A DNA stretch of 64,000 nucleotides, from the NCBI GenBank assembly GCA_015680685.1, contig MNCI01017754.1, positions 143,320 to 207,319 on the forward strand. The letters are read 5' to 3'. The notes below the pieces were generated by a model, which ran no database searches, was not told the origin of the DNA, and saw nothing but the letters and a program-made list of their open reading frames with translations. Positions 9,700 to 21,900 of this stretch are shown here, in pieces. Position numbers and translations under genes: made by a program. Origin of the DNA: Gnetum montanum (taxonomy: Eukaryota; Streptophyta; Gnetopsida; Gnetales; Gnetaceae). Each line of letters starts with the position of its first letter. Position 1 is the first letter of the stretch.

Positions 9700-11680
9700 T
9701 ATGTTAACGGTTGGTGGAACTACCTTGGGTTACCTTCTGGATAAGGTAACCTTTGGGGTGTCTGCCATTGGTTAAGTCTCGGGTTGAGTGCATACACCCC
9801 AGACTCTTGTAGATGTAAGATGATTGGACAACATCCCTTAGGATGGTCATATTGGTAGATATCACATCCACCATCATTGTTTGTATTCAAACCCAAAACC
9901 TCATAGGAGATATTCATTTTTCCCTTACCCTTGTCATGTGCATGGCCTGAATCTCTCTGCTTTTTCTTGTCTTTGTCACTACTTCATTCCTCCTTAGACT
10001 CCTCTATGATTTTTAGGACAAGTTCAAATCTACTATCCAAGGAGTCCTGTATCTGATCTACCTTAGCCACCACTTCCATTATTAGCTTATGAATGACAAG
10101 GTTTTTCTATTCACCAACTCTTCGAGTGGTGACTCATCCTCTTCATTGAAGAATCTCAATTCCCTCTTCTGGAGGGAAGGATCGTGGTTATATTCTTTCA
10201 CACTTTTTCTTTTTCATAGCTCCCCTTCTTCTTTGGCTACTTGCTCCAATAATTGATGAATCTCATGGGATCTAAGTTCTGATAATCTCCCTTGAGCATA
10301 AGTTCCAAGGGTTCTCCTAGTTTCATACCTTAGCCCATCTACGAGGTGGTGAAGTTGATCCCATTGTGTGTAACCATGGCCCGGGAAACGATGTAGCAAT
10401 GCATAATAGTGGCCCATGAAAGCATCCAAGGGATCATGATTACCCTGTTTCCATCCTTGGATCTACTTATGCAAGTTAGACACTCTGGAGTACGTTTGGT
10501 ATTTATCGTCGAAAAATTCTAGCATCGTACTCTATCTCCTAATGGTTTTTGACTCTAAGGACCAGTACCAACTCTCTACTTCCTTTATGAGTGTCCTAGG
10601 AAATAACTTTAATTTCTAACACTCATTTTCTATGTTTTGCAAGGTGCAGGCATCATGGAATTCTTGTAAATGATTTTGCGGATCAACATTGTATCCTCCT
10701 TCAAAGTGGGGGATATTATTCATATCAAGTCTTTTGATCTGACTATCTTTGTGATGCCTTCTTGGTATTCTCACTACCTCCATGATATCTAGCATACTTT
10801 GGGTTGCAAGTAGGCGTTCTTCATGATTGTCTCTTTCATGACATCTATGATGTCTACGTTGTTCCCTACTTTCCCTTTGTTCATGCCCTTGTCCTTGCTC
10901 TTAACTCTCTCGTCGAGGTCTCTCATTTTTCCTACCTCTATCCTCACTGTTATGCTCTCTATGATTGCACCTCGATGTGGAAGGAGAGGGTGAATGATGT
11001 GATGAAGGGGAAGAAGAAGGAGAATCATCGACATGATGATGCTTCTTACCTTCTCTTCTGTGGCTTTGGCCCTGATCGTGATGATGATCTGAGTGCCCGT
11101 TCTTGTCATGTGCTGTTGTTCCCTTAGTGAACAGTTGGCATTCATAGGGATTAGAACCAGGGTTTTGTATCATGGAGCATAGGTTTTGATACCCCACCTC
11201 CTCACTATTGTTAGGAGGGGGAACATCATTTGATAGAGAACCCATTATAAGTGGTTCACCATCTCCAATTTCGCTTAGAATGTACGTGACCCCTTTGCCC
11301 TTCAACAATGTATGGTGGCTCTCTTGCCTCGAGTCCCTTAAATGTTGTGCTTTAGTGGGATGATAATCCCATGTGTCAAAGTCACCTATAATGTATTCAA
11401 CATATAGTTGTGTCATGCTGATCTGTGCCAAAGCATGGAGAAGCATGTTGGGGACTGCATGATCTAGAGGTAACACTATGTTACCTTGCAAGTCTCTCTA
11501 GCGCATCTGTTCATCTTGATGGAGGATAAAAGTAAAATCAGGTATATACTCATCAAGATGAGTATATACCACCCTATATTGTTGAGGAACTGGCTGATTT
11601 TGGTTATGTGGTTTAGACTGCCGATTGTCTCTAGTATGATCCCTAGGTGGTTAATTGCTTTTGCTCGAAGAAGAAGACAT
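9700..11680 (-). pseudogene. gag: RE3 gag
   Basis: ATG at 11680-11678 begins MSSSSSKSN. The N-terminal domain contains VYTHLDEYIPDFTFILHQDE, followed by a Ser/Pro- and His/Asp/Arg-rich linker. The capsid-like retrotransposon-gag domain contains MNNIPHFEGGYNVDPQNHLQ, then RYETRRTLGTYAQGRLSELR (10214-10429 open). Near the C-terminus is the lineage's compact zinc-knuckle-like motif, here CDIYQYDHPKGC with the second Cys changed to Tyr (about 9828-9870 reverse), then a Pro/Gln-rich tail. The gag-to-protease segment contains frame changes. About 640 codons in all. Confidence 0.82.
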
Positions 11681-11807
11681 TGTTATTTCACTCGGTGTGC
11701 TGATTAACTATTATATAAATTTTTGTTTAATTAACCCTAAGGGTTTGTTTAAGCTCCCAACGATGTGAGTGATTTCCTATGTTCTACTTAGTGCACAAAC
11801 ACTTCGT

Positions 11808-11825
11808 CCCCGGTAACGGTGCCAA
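11808..11825 (-). promoter_or_regulatory. RE3 primer-binding site (tRNA-Asp type)
   Basis: The element strand reads TTGGCACCGTTACCGGGG directly after the 5' LTR end. It fits the complement of plant tRNA-Asp(GTC) 3' end (TGGCGCCGTTGCCGGGGA), the primer known for Athila elements. The two differences are both G-to-A, as expected from decay of CpG/CHG cytosines. Confidence 0.8.
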
Positions 11826-12625
11826 TGATGAGTGGTGAGGTACCCCTACACTCAACCATACGAATATGAGCATTACACGTGTGATCCAGTCGAATTCTGC
11901 AGACTAAGTGCTTACATGCCTTATGGAACACTTAAGGTTAATTATTCGTTGTCTTCCCAAACTTACTTGTATTTGTCACGGTGTATGGTTAAGTAAGTCT
12001 GAGATATGTGATTTTTATAGCTTTTCTATTTTATCTCCTATGCTGACGAGGTGAAGGGTGAAGAGACTAATTAACTAACTAACTATGCCTTAATTAACCT
12101 AGCATCAGTATCCATTCCCACTTACTGTTGAAACCCTGAACCAATGCAACCTTGGTTACCAAACGCTAGTCATTGCTGGGATCACCAAGCGTAACACACG
12201 TGCTCGAAGCGGTCGTACTGTGCACTTAACTAGGAGAGAAGGGTTGAGAAAGGTTTAATCAACTAATGAAGCATTTAAATGATAAAAAATAAATAACAAT
12301 AAATAAAATCCTATTTGGCCTATTCCATGCACTGCAAGGTTTATCCAAGAAGTTTGTCTTTATTTCCATACACAAACTTGTGTTCAGGTGCAATATTTGC
12401 TCAAATAAAGATCCATTCACTTTGGAGCTCCTACTGCAAGCACATAGAAAATATTCTATCTCTGGAAAGGTAAAATTGCCAGAGTTTCACTAAGGCTCTA
12501 GATCTAGATGAGAAAACAAGGGAGAGCCACATCTTATTTATAGACTTGGCGGTGCACTGTGATATCGTGTACGTGATATCGTGTGGGCCACGATATTGCG
12601 TCCCATGTGATATCGCGTCCCATCA
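11826..12625 (-). repeat. RE3 5' LTR
   Basis: Plus-strand TGATGAGTGG to TCCCATCA, 800 bp. In element sense: U3 with palindromic GATATCGCG-like motifs (about 12555-12620), TATA box at about 12535-12543, then R/U5. It is followed by the primer site at 11825. Confidence 0.92.
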
Positions 12626-12630
12626 CCTTG

Positions 12631-14420
12631 TAAAGGTGTATGTTGATTTCCATATAGTGTTTAGCCTGATGAAGAAATTTTTGTTTCTTCCTCTACTCCA
12701 GATCTTGTGGCATCTTTTGAATGAGAAGATAAATGAGGATGCCATCATACCATTTTGGTCATGAGGGTACTTGTTCATTTATTACTCTAGCAAAGAGGAG
12801 TTCATTAGGAAATTGGTTAGAGAGCAAGCTCTCCTCCTCTTTGTTATTACATCGTAATTGAGAGAGATGATCAGCGACCACATTGTAAGTTCCTTTTCAA
12901 TTTACCATTGTTAGATCGAATTCCTGTAAGATCACCAACCATCGTATGACATAGGGGCTCATAGTTGGCTTGTTCATCAAGAAGCAAATGGCACTATGAT
13001 TAGTGTGTACCAACACTTTATATTCAAGCACATAGTGCCTAAACTTCTCTAGAGCATACACCACTACCATTAGTTCTTTCTATGTCATGGTGTAATTCAT
13101 TTGTGCACCCACAATGCTTCAACATCCACAGTGGATGTAATATAAATGTTTCTTGTCATCCAATTGCGTAAGCACAACTCCCAAGGCATAATTTAATGCA
13201 TATGTCATTATATAAAATGGTATGAACTAGTGAATTAGAGTCTCTACAAGCTTCTGCTTACACTTTTGGAATGGATTTTGGCATTCCTTGGTCTAGATGA
13301 ATGAAGTATCTTTCTTTGTTAGCTCAACCAATGATTTTACAATCTTAGAAAAATTCTCTATAAATCACCAGTAGTAGCTATTGTGTCCAAGGAATGACCA
13401 AACATCTTTAATGATCCCTAGTTGATGAGTTATTCCTTGGGATGATCCTTATCTTTTTAGGGTCTATCTTAATCCCTTCCTATGAAATTCTATGTCCCAA
13501 TACAATGCCTTCTTAGACCATGAGATGGCTCTTTTGCCAATTGAGCTGCAAGTTTGTTTCCACACATATTTTGAGTACTTTCTCAAGGCAATCCGAGGCT
13601 TACTCGAATGTAACACCATAAGTGGAGAAGTCATCCATAAAGACTTTCACTCCACTATTGATTTGTTGATGAAAGATGCTTAAGATCAAGCATTGGAAAG
13701 TGGGAGGAGCCTTACATAGACTCATGAATGTTCCCTAGGGACTCATGAATGTTGTTTTGGCTTGGACTTTCGGTACAATCTAGATTTGGTTATAGCCACG
13801 ATAACCATCTAGAAAGATATAATAGTAATGCCTAGATATGGTGTGCAACACCTGATCAATGAATGACAACAAAAAATGATGTTTGAATGTTGTCATGTTT
13901 AATAGCCTAAAGTCAATACAAACCCATCATTTGCCACCTCTATTTGGTACTATCACGAGTGGGTTGACCCACTCACTATCTGCAATGGGATAGATGAACA
14001 TTTCCTTACAGAGTTGCTCAATCTCCTCTTTGACAATTTACTTCAATTTTATGTTCAATCGTCATTGTGGTTTCCTCCTTGGCTTCATGGATAGATCAGT
14101 ATAAATGTAATTCTAACATATCCATGAATCAATTCCAGTGAGTTTAGAATATGACTAGGCAAATGCTATTGACCATTTGTTGACCACTTTTAATAGTTTT
14201 TCTTTTTTCTCAAGAGCAAGTTTGGTATTAAGTATGACCAGCTTGCCATTTTTTAACAATGCATATTCTAGGCTAGTAGGTAGAGTTCTCAACTTTAGGG
14301 GCTCTTATTTAAAGTTCTCAAGGATCTCCAACTCTCCCCAATTAGTATCATCATTTTCATCATCAAAGAGTTGGTGATGAACTTACTCTAGTTCATCCAT
14401 GCTTGCAATATAAGTGCATG
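12631..14420 (-). pseudogene. pol: RE2 reverse transcriptase, RNase H and integrase N-terminal part
   Basis: Minus-strand reading, from right: the RT entry motif IYPIADSEWVNPLVIVP (about 13960-14010), CIDFRLLNM, FLDGYRGYNQI and AKTTFMS (13750-13960). RNase H remnants follow with the YALG-like segment (about 13130-13210) and YTM-KELMVVVY (13030-13100), then the integrase N-terminus ending HLYK at 12631, where RE3 is inserted. The region is dense with stops and indels, and no open frame exceeds about 60 codons. It is recognised only by collinearity with RE4 and RE5. Confidence 0.72.
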
Positions 14421-15180
14421 TCAGGCTCTCAGTAGGTTCCATGCACATTATGTTGATTTTAGAATCAACGGTCAGTCATTGGATACCCTCTTGTTTTGTG
14501 ACTGTTGCATACAAACACCTTTGAATATCTATTTTCTATGTATACTTCTTGCATGCAGAAATATATGCTCATTTCACAGACTAGAGTTTCTACATGCAAT
14601 TGCACACAATATCGCTGTACATGATGCATGGAACTTGCTTCTTCTCTATCTTTCCAAATGCATTTTTCTTAGATATCTCTATGAAAAGATCTCTAACGTC
14701 CATTCTCACATCAATAGTACTTAGCCATGCCCTTCTCATAATGATTGGAAAGTCCCCCATACAGTTCTCAACCTTAATTACTAGGAAATTAGCAGGATAA
14801 GACCACCCATAAACAATGGTCACAATGTCTTCCACTAGTCCCAATGAAATAGTAATGGGCTAGTCTACCAATTCCAATTAGATATTTCTCTTCTTGAGAG
14901 GTAGTAGGTTCCAAGTAGTATACATCTCATGAGAAATCAAGTTAATACAGGAACTTGAATTAAGAAGAGCTTTACATGGTTCATTCCCAGCAATTTGTAA
15001 ATAGATAAGAGAACTTCTAGGATAAGGTAATTTCCTAGAAAGGTTTCCAGTTTGGATCCAATCAGATACGACATGAGTCCACATAACAGTATGGTTTTTG
15101 GGTGGCATTTGGTTTGAAGGGTTCCTGATGGAAGGGTTTCTAGAGGATGAGGTAAGAACACGGTGACTAACCACCTACAT
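14421..15180 (-). pseudogene. pol: RE2 aspartic protease region
   Basis: Reads TVMWTHVVSDWIQTGNLSRK, then CKALLNSSSCINLISHEMY. The catalytic D-S-G is changed to N-S-S, so the protease is dead. Then come WNLLPLKKRN, GLVEDIVTIVYGWSYPANF and IIMRRAWLSTIDVRMDVRD (14590-14844 open). The downstream linker before RT (CTYIASMDEL-like, 14380-14420) matches RE4 and RE5. Confidence 0.8.
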
Positions 15181-15699
15181 ATATGCAAGCTTAGTAGGGT
15201 TGTTGGGTCAAAGAAATGGTCTTTTACAAGCACGAGGTTCTAAACCACTCAATTAATGAATTGGTTGTAGATTAAAAACCCTAGTAGCATTGTTTTACTA
15301 TAGCTAGGTTGGAGGTTCACCCTACATGGATGGAGTAGGCAGTAGCTATGTTAAGGATGGAGGAACAAGTGTAGAAATAGGAGGAGGATAAGGATGGAAT
15401 GTGGTATCCCTCTTGGAAATGAGTTCTATAGTATTCATGAGGATAGTAGTGATGTTGGAAAGGAGAAACGTGATCAGAAGAGTTACGTAGAGATAGGGGT
15501 TGCTAAATGTAATAATCATATGGATCTGACTACCTATAAAGGTACTACTGCCTTGGTGGTGGCATCCCCCATGACTATGGTTGTACCACTATTGATATTA
15601 CTTGTACAATTGAGGTGGAGTTCCACTTGGATAATATTGTTGTTGCTAATGGAACTGCTTAAGATTGCCTTGAGGATAAGGCAATCTTCTAAGTGTTTG

Positions 15700-17604
15700 T
15701 CTTTTTACTAGAAGTGGTTTTAGAGAATACACCCCAGACTCTTGTAAGTGTGACATGATGGGGAAGCATCCCTTAGGATGTTCATATTGGCAAATGTCAC
15801 ACCCACCATCATCATTTGATTCAGTTTCTACAACTTTTTCTACTGCAGAAATTTTGGCCTTACCCCTTTGATTAGCACGTTCATCTTCCTTTTGTCTTCT
15901 ATAGTCATGATCACTACATTATTTTTTGGACTCTTTAGTAATTATTAGGATAGCTTAAAATCTTCTATCCATAAATTCCCACAACTAATCTACCTTAGCT
16001 AAAATTTCAAAGGTAAATTTTTGAATCGGTAAGGTTTTCTGATTCACCATCTCATTAAGTAATGATTCCTTCTCATTGTCACAAAATTGGACCTCCCTCT
16101 TGTGAATGAAAGGATCTTGGTTGTATTATTTTGCATTTTCATGTTTCTTCAACTCTCCTTCTTCCTTTGCTACCTGCTTGATCAACCTTTGGATTTGATG
16201 GGTTGTTAATTCTAACAGTCTTACTTAGGCATAAATCCTAAGAGTTCTCCTCATTTCAAAGCAAAGCCCATCTACGATGTGATGAAGTTGTTCTTGCTAA
16301 GAGTAACCATGGGTAGGGCATCAATGTAATAAAAAATAATATCTGCCTATGGTGGCATCTAAGGACTCATGTGTTCCTTGCTTCCAACCCTAGGTTTGCC
16401 TTCTCAGATTGGACACTTGGGAGTATGTTTGGTACTTGTCATTGAATAGCTGAAGCATTGTACTTCATCTATGGATTGATTTTGGCTCCAAGGATTGGCA
16501 TTGACTTTTTTCTTCTTTGATGAGTGTCTTGGGAAATAACTTAAGCTTTTGCCAATCATTTTCCATGTTTTGTAAGGCATAGACATTGTCAAAAACCTAA
16601 AGATTATTTTGTGGATTGGAGTTATATCCCCCTTCAAACTTGGAATTGTTGTTCATATTCAATCACTTGATCTTAAAATCTTTCACATGCCTTAGAATTC
16701 TCACTACCTTTGCGATGTTTAGCACGCTTTGGGTAGTGAGTAAAGGCTCATCGTAGCCATGACCCTAGTGCCTACAATGCCTTATGCTACCCCTTTGTTC
16801 ATGATGATGAGATTCTCTTAAATGCTTAAACACTAGATCTTGACTTACCTAATAGTCCTTATGATCATCTCAGTCTCATTAGTCACCTCCATCATGATCA
16901 TGTCCCCTACAGTTGCATTCAGAGCCAAAAGAGGAAGAAGATGATGATGAAGGTGAAGAGGAAAGAGGACTAGCATCATCACAATGCCTACCACCCCCTC
17001 TTCGATGGTTGTGGCCAAAATCATGATCATGTTGGTTACCTACATCCCTACCATGACTCTCCTTCTTAGATCTCCCTTTGTCCTGGGATTCATTCTTGCT
17101 AGAACCAAGATTATGTATCATGGACTACAAGTTCTGGTTTTGACCTCCTTCATCAAAGTCAAAGAGAGGAGTCTCTCTATATGGAAAACCCCTAGAGAAG
17201 GGTCCTCCACCATCTTTTTGGTACCTTAGGAATGGGGAATCATTGGACCACTTCCCTATCATAGACTCGTAGTGTTGCTCTAGCTATCAATCCCTTAGAC
17301 GTTATGCATAGGTGGGATGATAATCCTTGGCATCACTATCCTGCACAACATATTTAGCATAAAGCCCTTGGATGCCTAACCACATAAGAGTTTGGTGGAG
17401 CATCATGGGAATGGATTGATCGAGTGACAACATAATGTTGTTCTCCATATCTCACCACCATAATTATTCATCTTGGTGTAAGATGAAGGTGAAATTGCAT
17501 AAATACTCATCAAGATGAGCATATACCACTCTGTATTGTTGGGGCACTTGCTGATTTACTCCATCATACTTGGATGGAGAATCACTCATGTGAGAAGAAG
17601 ACAT
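15700..17604 (-). pseudogene. gag: RE2 gag
   Basis: ATG at 17604-17602 gives MSSSHMSDSPSKYDG, then VPQQYRVVYAHLDEY and TFILHQDE, matching the gag start of the other elements. A Lys/Asp/His-rich linker with a Ser tract (16879-17121 open) precedes the capsid-like domain (about 15990-16680). The zinc-knuckle-like CDICQYEHPKGC is intact at about 15766-15804 (reverse) and is followed by SHLQESGVY. The Gln/Pro-rich region 15180-15700 joins gag to protease and has no other gene. Stops and frameshifts throughout. Confidence 0.8.
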
Positions 17605-17749
17605 CTTGTATTAGAAGACAAGAAATGTAGTGTTCTTTCTTATAATTTTTGTAGTTATTTTGATGTATGATATGACTTTAGGGTTCATTCTAATGATGTT
17701 AAATAATTTTTCACTAAATCTTGGATAGTGCATGTAACAAACTAAAGGT

Positions 17750-17767
17750 TCCCAGCAACAATGCCAA
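17750..17767 (-). promoter_or_regulatory. RE2 primer-binding site
   Basis: Element strand TTGGCATTGTTGCTGGGA follows the 5' LTR end. This is a decayed tRNA-Asp-type site like that of RE3. Confidence 0.7.
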
Positions 17768-18689
17768 TGATGAGTGATGAGTATACCTTATGCCCAACCA
17801 TACAAACTACAAGCATTCATGCATAATTTGATTGAATTTTTCATACCTTAAGTTTCTTAGTATGTTGGTTCTAGGAAGCAAAGTCTAATCATAATGATTG
17901 TTGTCTTCTCAAGTACACTTGTGGAGCTTCGTTATATGGTTAAGTGTAATTGAGGCACATGATTTTTATTATTTTATATTTTATTCACCTAAAATTAATA
18001 ACAAGTTGAAACTCAATCTATTAACCAATTTAACTAACCTAATTGTTAGTTAATAACTAACTATCCTAACATAAACATTTGGTCCCACTTTTTGTATACA
18101 TCTTAAATGCATACAATGTTGCTAGGTTACCAAGCATTAAGCACTGCTAGGATTACCAAGTATTGTATGTTTTGCTCAAAGTGGTGGTACTTATGTGTTT
18201 AACCTATTTAGCTTAATTAGTTAATTAATTAAATTCTTACTTACCTTAATTAATCACATAATTAATGAAAATAGTAAATGCAAAAATAAATCATTAATCT
18301 ATTCCAAGTGCTACAAGGTTTGATTAAAAGGCTTGTCGATTGCTGTTCACACTAATGTGCTTAGGTACATCAGTGCTTGAATAAAGAGCCGTACACTTTC
18401 TGACTTGTATTACAAGAACTTAGAAAAATATTCTAACTTTCAAATGATAAAACTATAAGAGTTTAGCTACTCTATTGATAAGACTTTCCGTAAACATAGC
18501 AGAAGAACACGTATTTATAGAATTTATTGTGGAGCTACGTTGATGGGGCCTCATAAGCACAACAAATGCTACATCGATGTAGCCCCATCAATGGGGAAAC
18601 ACCACGTTGATAAGGCCATGTCAATGAGGAGTCATCAATGAGGCCACATCAATGAGGGTCCATTGACGTGACACTTTGATGCTTCATCA
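17768..18689 (-). repeat. RE2 5' LTR
   Basis: Plus strand from TGATGAGTGATG to GATGCTTCATCA, 922 bp. U3 (about 18530-18689) is an array of GATGAGGCC/CATCAATG-type motifs. A TATA-like TATAAATACG lies near 18508-18520 in element sense, and U5 holds the repeated GGTAATCC(T)AGTAGTG-type units. The right flank GATGG is the expected target-site half. Confidence 0.88.
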
Positions 18690-18710
18690 GATGGAAATAA
18701 GATGTTTCAT

Positions 18711-18845
18711 TGACTTTTCTTAATGATGTCTACAAGTTACTTGTTGTTGATTTGATATGTGTTCTTTTAAAATTTGGGTTACCTTTCTTGAAATTAAAGT
18801 TTTGATTCATAGTTAAATGATGTAACGTAACAACATAAAATTTAA
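18711..18845. repeat. Unassigned dispersed segment, copy 1 left part
   Basis: TTCTTAATGATGTCTACAAG and the following about 110 bp match 63434-63560 (TTCTTAATGATGTCTATGAG). The match resumes on the other side of the LINE at about 24590-24720 versus 63560-63664. It is therefore the pre-existing sequence into which RE2 and the LINE inserted. A possible short coding reading (LNDVY-SLVVD) exists in copy 2, but I do not recognise it. Confidence 0.6.
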
Positions 18846-18959
18846 TTTTTTTTTGGAAAAAATTGAGTGAATTTTATTCCCAAAAAGAAGGCTATACATC
18901 AGTACAGTGCAAGCTAGAGCTGCTGGCCCCACACCGACTACAGAACCCAACCCTGGGTC

Positions 18960-21900
18960 TCCCATGAAAAAGAAATACTGTGGGCATCACTGTTGCGAGA
19001 AGTATGCCCCAATTCCAAACCCTTACCTAGAGCTTCAGACTGATTCAGGTAGTCCCAGGCCCCCCAACGTTAGAGGCTTTTGGGGGTGTTGTGGTTGGAG
19101 CCCTGACTTTCTTTGGAGGTTTGGAGTCTCGGAACCGGTTTTCCCAGGCCTGCTACTAGGTGACGTCTATTTTCCTCAATTATCTAGGCAATGCCTATCA
19201 TGTGATCTCTGATCACGTTTTCAATCCAGAATAGTGTCTGGCTGTACGATTGCAAGGGGAGTGGCAAAATGTTAGGAAGCTACCCCTTGGTGTTATCTCT
19301 GGGTCCATCATTTGTAGTTGATGCATCACTTTGTGGGACCTGTCCTAGCCTATCCCACATGCCTTCAGTATCTTGATGGTCACTGGGGGGTGTAACTAAG
19401 GTCTCGTTCGAGACCGCGGTACTTCCTGTCTAGGAAATGGGCTGTTGTCGCCTCCATTGATACACCTGTGTTGGTTGAGATTGCGGCTGAAGCAATGGGA
19501 TCGTGGTACCAGCCTTCCAGAGGGCACGGATTACCCCAGGGTATCTGCCAAGGCACCACCATTGTAGAGATGCCTAGAGGAAGTGTGGGAGGTTGACGGG
19601 AGTCTCAGCGTGCATGCTTTGGAGGAACAAAAAGTGTAGCCCATTGAGTTTGTGATGCGAGCTCGACTGGATGAAGTAACGCTCCACCAGCGCCACCGCT
19701 GCATGCCATGTGGGCATGAGGACCATCCCCTGAATGTGTCCACTAGCCATCCAGGAAATGGAACCACGTAAGAAACTGGCCACCGTAGCCTAGGACCCTG
19801 CGATTGGGGGAATTCGATCCCCTGTTGTAGGTGCACCAATCACTGCGGCCAAAGCCTTGACAGTCACCAAAATCTGGCACCCTCGAAACATGGCAACCTC
19901 CCCACTCTAGTTCACGTAAAATGGCTTGACATCTAGCTCTAGGTCAACCTCAATGCATTATAGCACTGTGGTCCATCCCATTTGCGTAACCCAGTGCTAG
20001 AGCTTCGGTTGTTGTTGAATTTCAGTAGCGGGTGGCTCAAGAAAAGAACACGTACCCATGACCGTAGTAATTTCATCCCAGAGTCTGCGAAATCAGTAAG
20101 CCAGAGTAGTAGGTGGGGGCAGATCCATTCCTTTAAAGACCCACTCATTTCTAGTGAGTCAGAGGATCCACAATGCTGCCAACATCGGTGAGTTTCCAAA
20201 GTAGTTGAGTGGGAGGAGGCCGATTGTATGCCATAAGTTCCTGACCACATGGCAATCATGCATGAAGTGGTGGAGCATCTCTATGTAATGATTGCACATT
20301 AGGCAGGTGGTATTGATGAGCATGCCACGTGCCCTCAGCTACGCACGAACGGGAAGCGCCTAGTACAGGATTAGCCACTCAAAGGTCTTGATGAGCACTG
20401 CAAATGATAGAATGCCAACACCCCCCATCGGACGGGGGCACATGGTCATCTCCTAGGACACCAGATGCATTTTCAGCCCACCCTTGCCCCTCGACCATAC
20501 AAAATCCCTAATTATTACATTAATTTTGTGCATAACTTTGGACAAATCTCGCTGTGGTGGCCAACACCATCGACGCTAGCATGATTTTCCCTTTTTGGGA
20601 TAGGAACCTATTTGCCTAGTGCATTGTGCACTTTTGGAGGTTCATCAAAAGCATCTGCCATGTTTTTTGTCAGTACCAGTTATGCATGGGGATGCCCAAG
20701 TACGTGTCCTCCACTACCCCCAGTAGAATCCCAAAAATCTAGATGACCTTGTTGCGGACAGTGTTGTGGGTATGGGTGAGGTAGGGCATGAATCTACTAG
20801 GGTTGGGGGTCAACCCCACTCCTCTCTTCATCCTATCCAGCATCCTCATAAGTGCCCAGGCCTACAGAATGGTAGCACGGGTAAAGACCATCGTTTCATC
20901 CACATAGTGGATGGCTAAGCAATAGATACCATGAATGTCTAGCCTCTAGATTCCTTGCTCGGTGCAATAGGTTTGCATGAGGTTCATCAATAGGAGGAAG
21001 AGGAGTGAGGAGAGGGGATCCCCTTTCCAAAGCCCACAGCTCATCCCGTGGAACCCCCAAAGGTGGCCGTCAATGTCCAGTGAGTACCATCCTCCCTTCT
21101 GAACCTAAAGGCATAAATCCACGAACGAATTAGTAAACCCTTTTTCCTGTAGCACCATCCTAAGGGTAGCCCAGCTTATTAATTCATAGGCTTTAGCGAT
21201 GTCTAATTTGATGCAAAGCTGGGGAATCTGGCTATTTTGAGGGAGTGTTAGACTTCTTGCAGGAGCAGGACCTGATCTTATATATAATGGCCTTTGATGA
21301 ATGCAGCCTCATTTTTTCCCACTAGGTGTGGCATGAGGGGCCTCATCCTAGCAACCAACATCTATGGGAAGAGTTGTAGGAGTGAGTTACAGATGCCAAT
21401 GGGATGGAATTACCCAGCGAATATGGTGTTAACCATCTTTGGAAGTAGGACCACTAGGGAATAGTTGATTTCCTTACGTACTTGTTTCCATGTGAGCATA
21501 CAGTTGAAGGCATCCAGTAGATTAGGGTCAAGTAAGTCCTCGAACTTGCGAAAAAATTTAATGGGCCATCCATCCAACCCTAGGGCTTTCTCTGCTAGCA
21601 TAGCCTGCAGTGCGGTATGGAGTTTGGAATGTGAGAAGGATTGCATGAGGAGTTGGTTGTCCACTATGGTGAGGATCCGTGGAATAGTGATTGATATGGG
21701 ATCCATGGGTTGCCATTGCCACATCTGTTGCTAGTAGTGTAACAGTTTGTTCAGGTTGGACGTTGAGTGGGGCTATTCCCCATGACTTAGGCTATGATGC
21801 ATTTATTGTACTTGATGGAAGGTCCCACGATGTACCTTTGCCACAGCAAAGAAGAATTTCATGTGACGGTCATCGACCTGGAGCCACTTTATATGAGCCT

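Larger units (their letters stand above)
5579..12625 (-). mobile_element. RE3: internally deleted gypsy element with intact target duplication
   Basis: A complete minus-strand insertion: 5' LTR 12625-11826, tRNA-Asp-like primer site, gag, protease, then a direct jump to the post-integrase 3' region, polypurine tract and 3' LTR 6401-5579. RT, RNase H and nearly all of integrase are missing, so it could only move using proteins supplied by relatives. The CCTTG duplications at 5574-5578 and 12626-12630 are perfect, and RE2 integrase sequence continues across them. LTRs are 800 and 823 bp. Confidence 0.93.
3019..18689 (-). mobile_element. RE2: Ty3/gypsy (Athila/Tat-like) element, interrupted by RE3 and cut by RE1
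   Basis: Read on the minus strand: 5' LTR 18689-17768, primer site, gag, protease, RT, RNase H, first part of integrase to 12631, RE3 insertion, rest of integrase 5578-4364, then 3' region to 3019, where RE1 interrupts it. The 3' LTR lies outside the window. The integrase reading resumes exactly across RE3 with its CCTTG target duplication, which shows the two parts were once joined. Confidence 0.88.

Noticed and set aside
10789-11145. Several overlapping ORFs on both strands in RE3 gag
   Set aside because: They lie over the low-complexity Asp/Arg/His/Ser linker, which stays open in several frames. Only the frame collinear with the other gags was kept.
18907-19212. Plus-strand 101-codon ORF at the LINE 3' end
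   Set aside because: Antisense to the LINE ORF2 C-terminal part; the higher G+C content leaves antisense frames open by chance.
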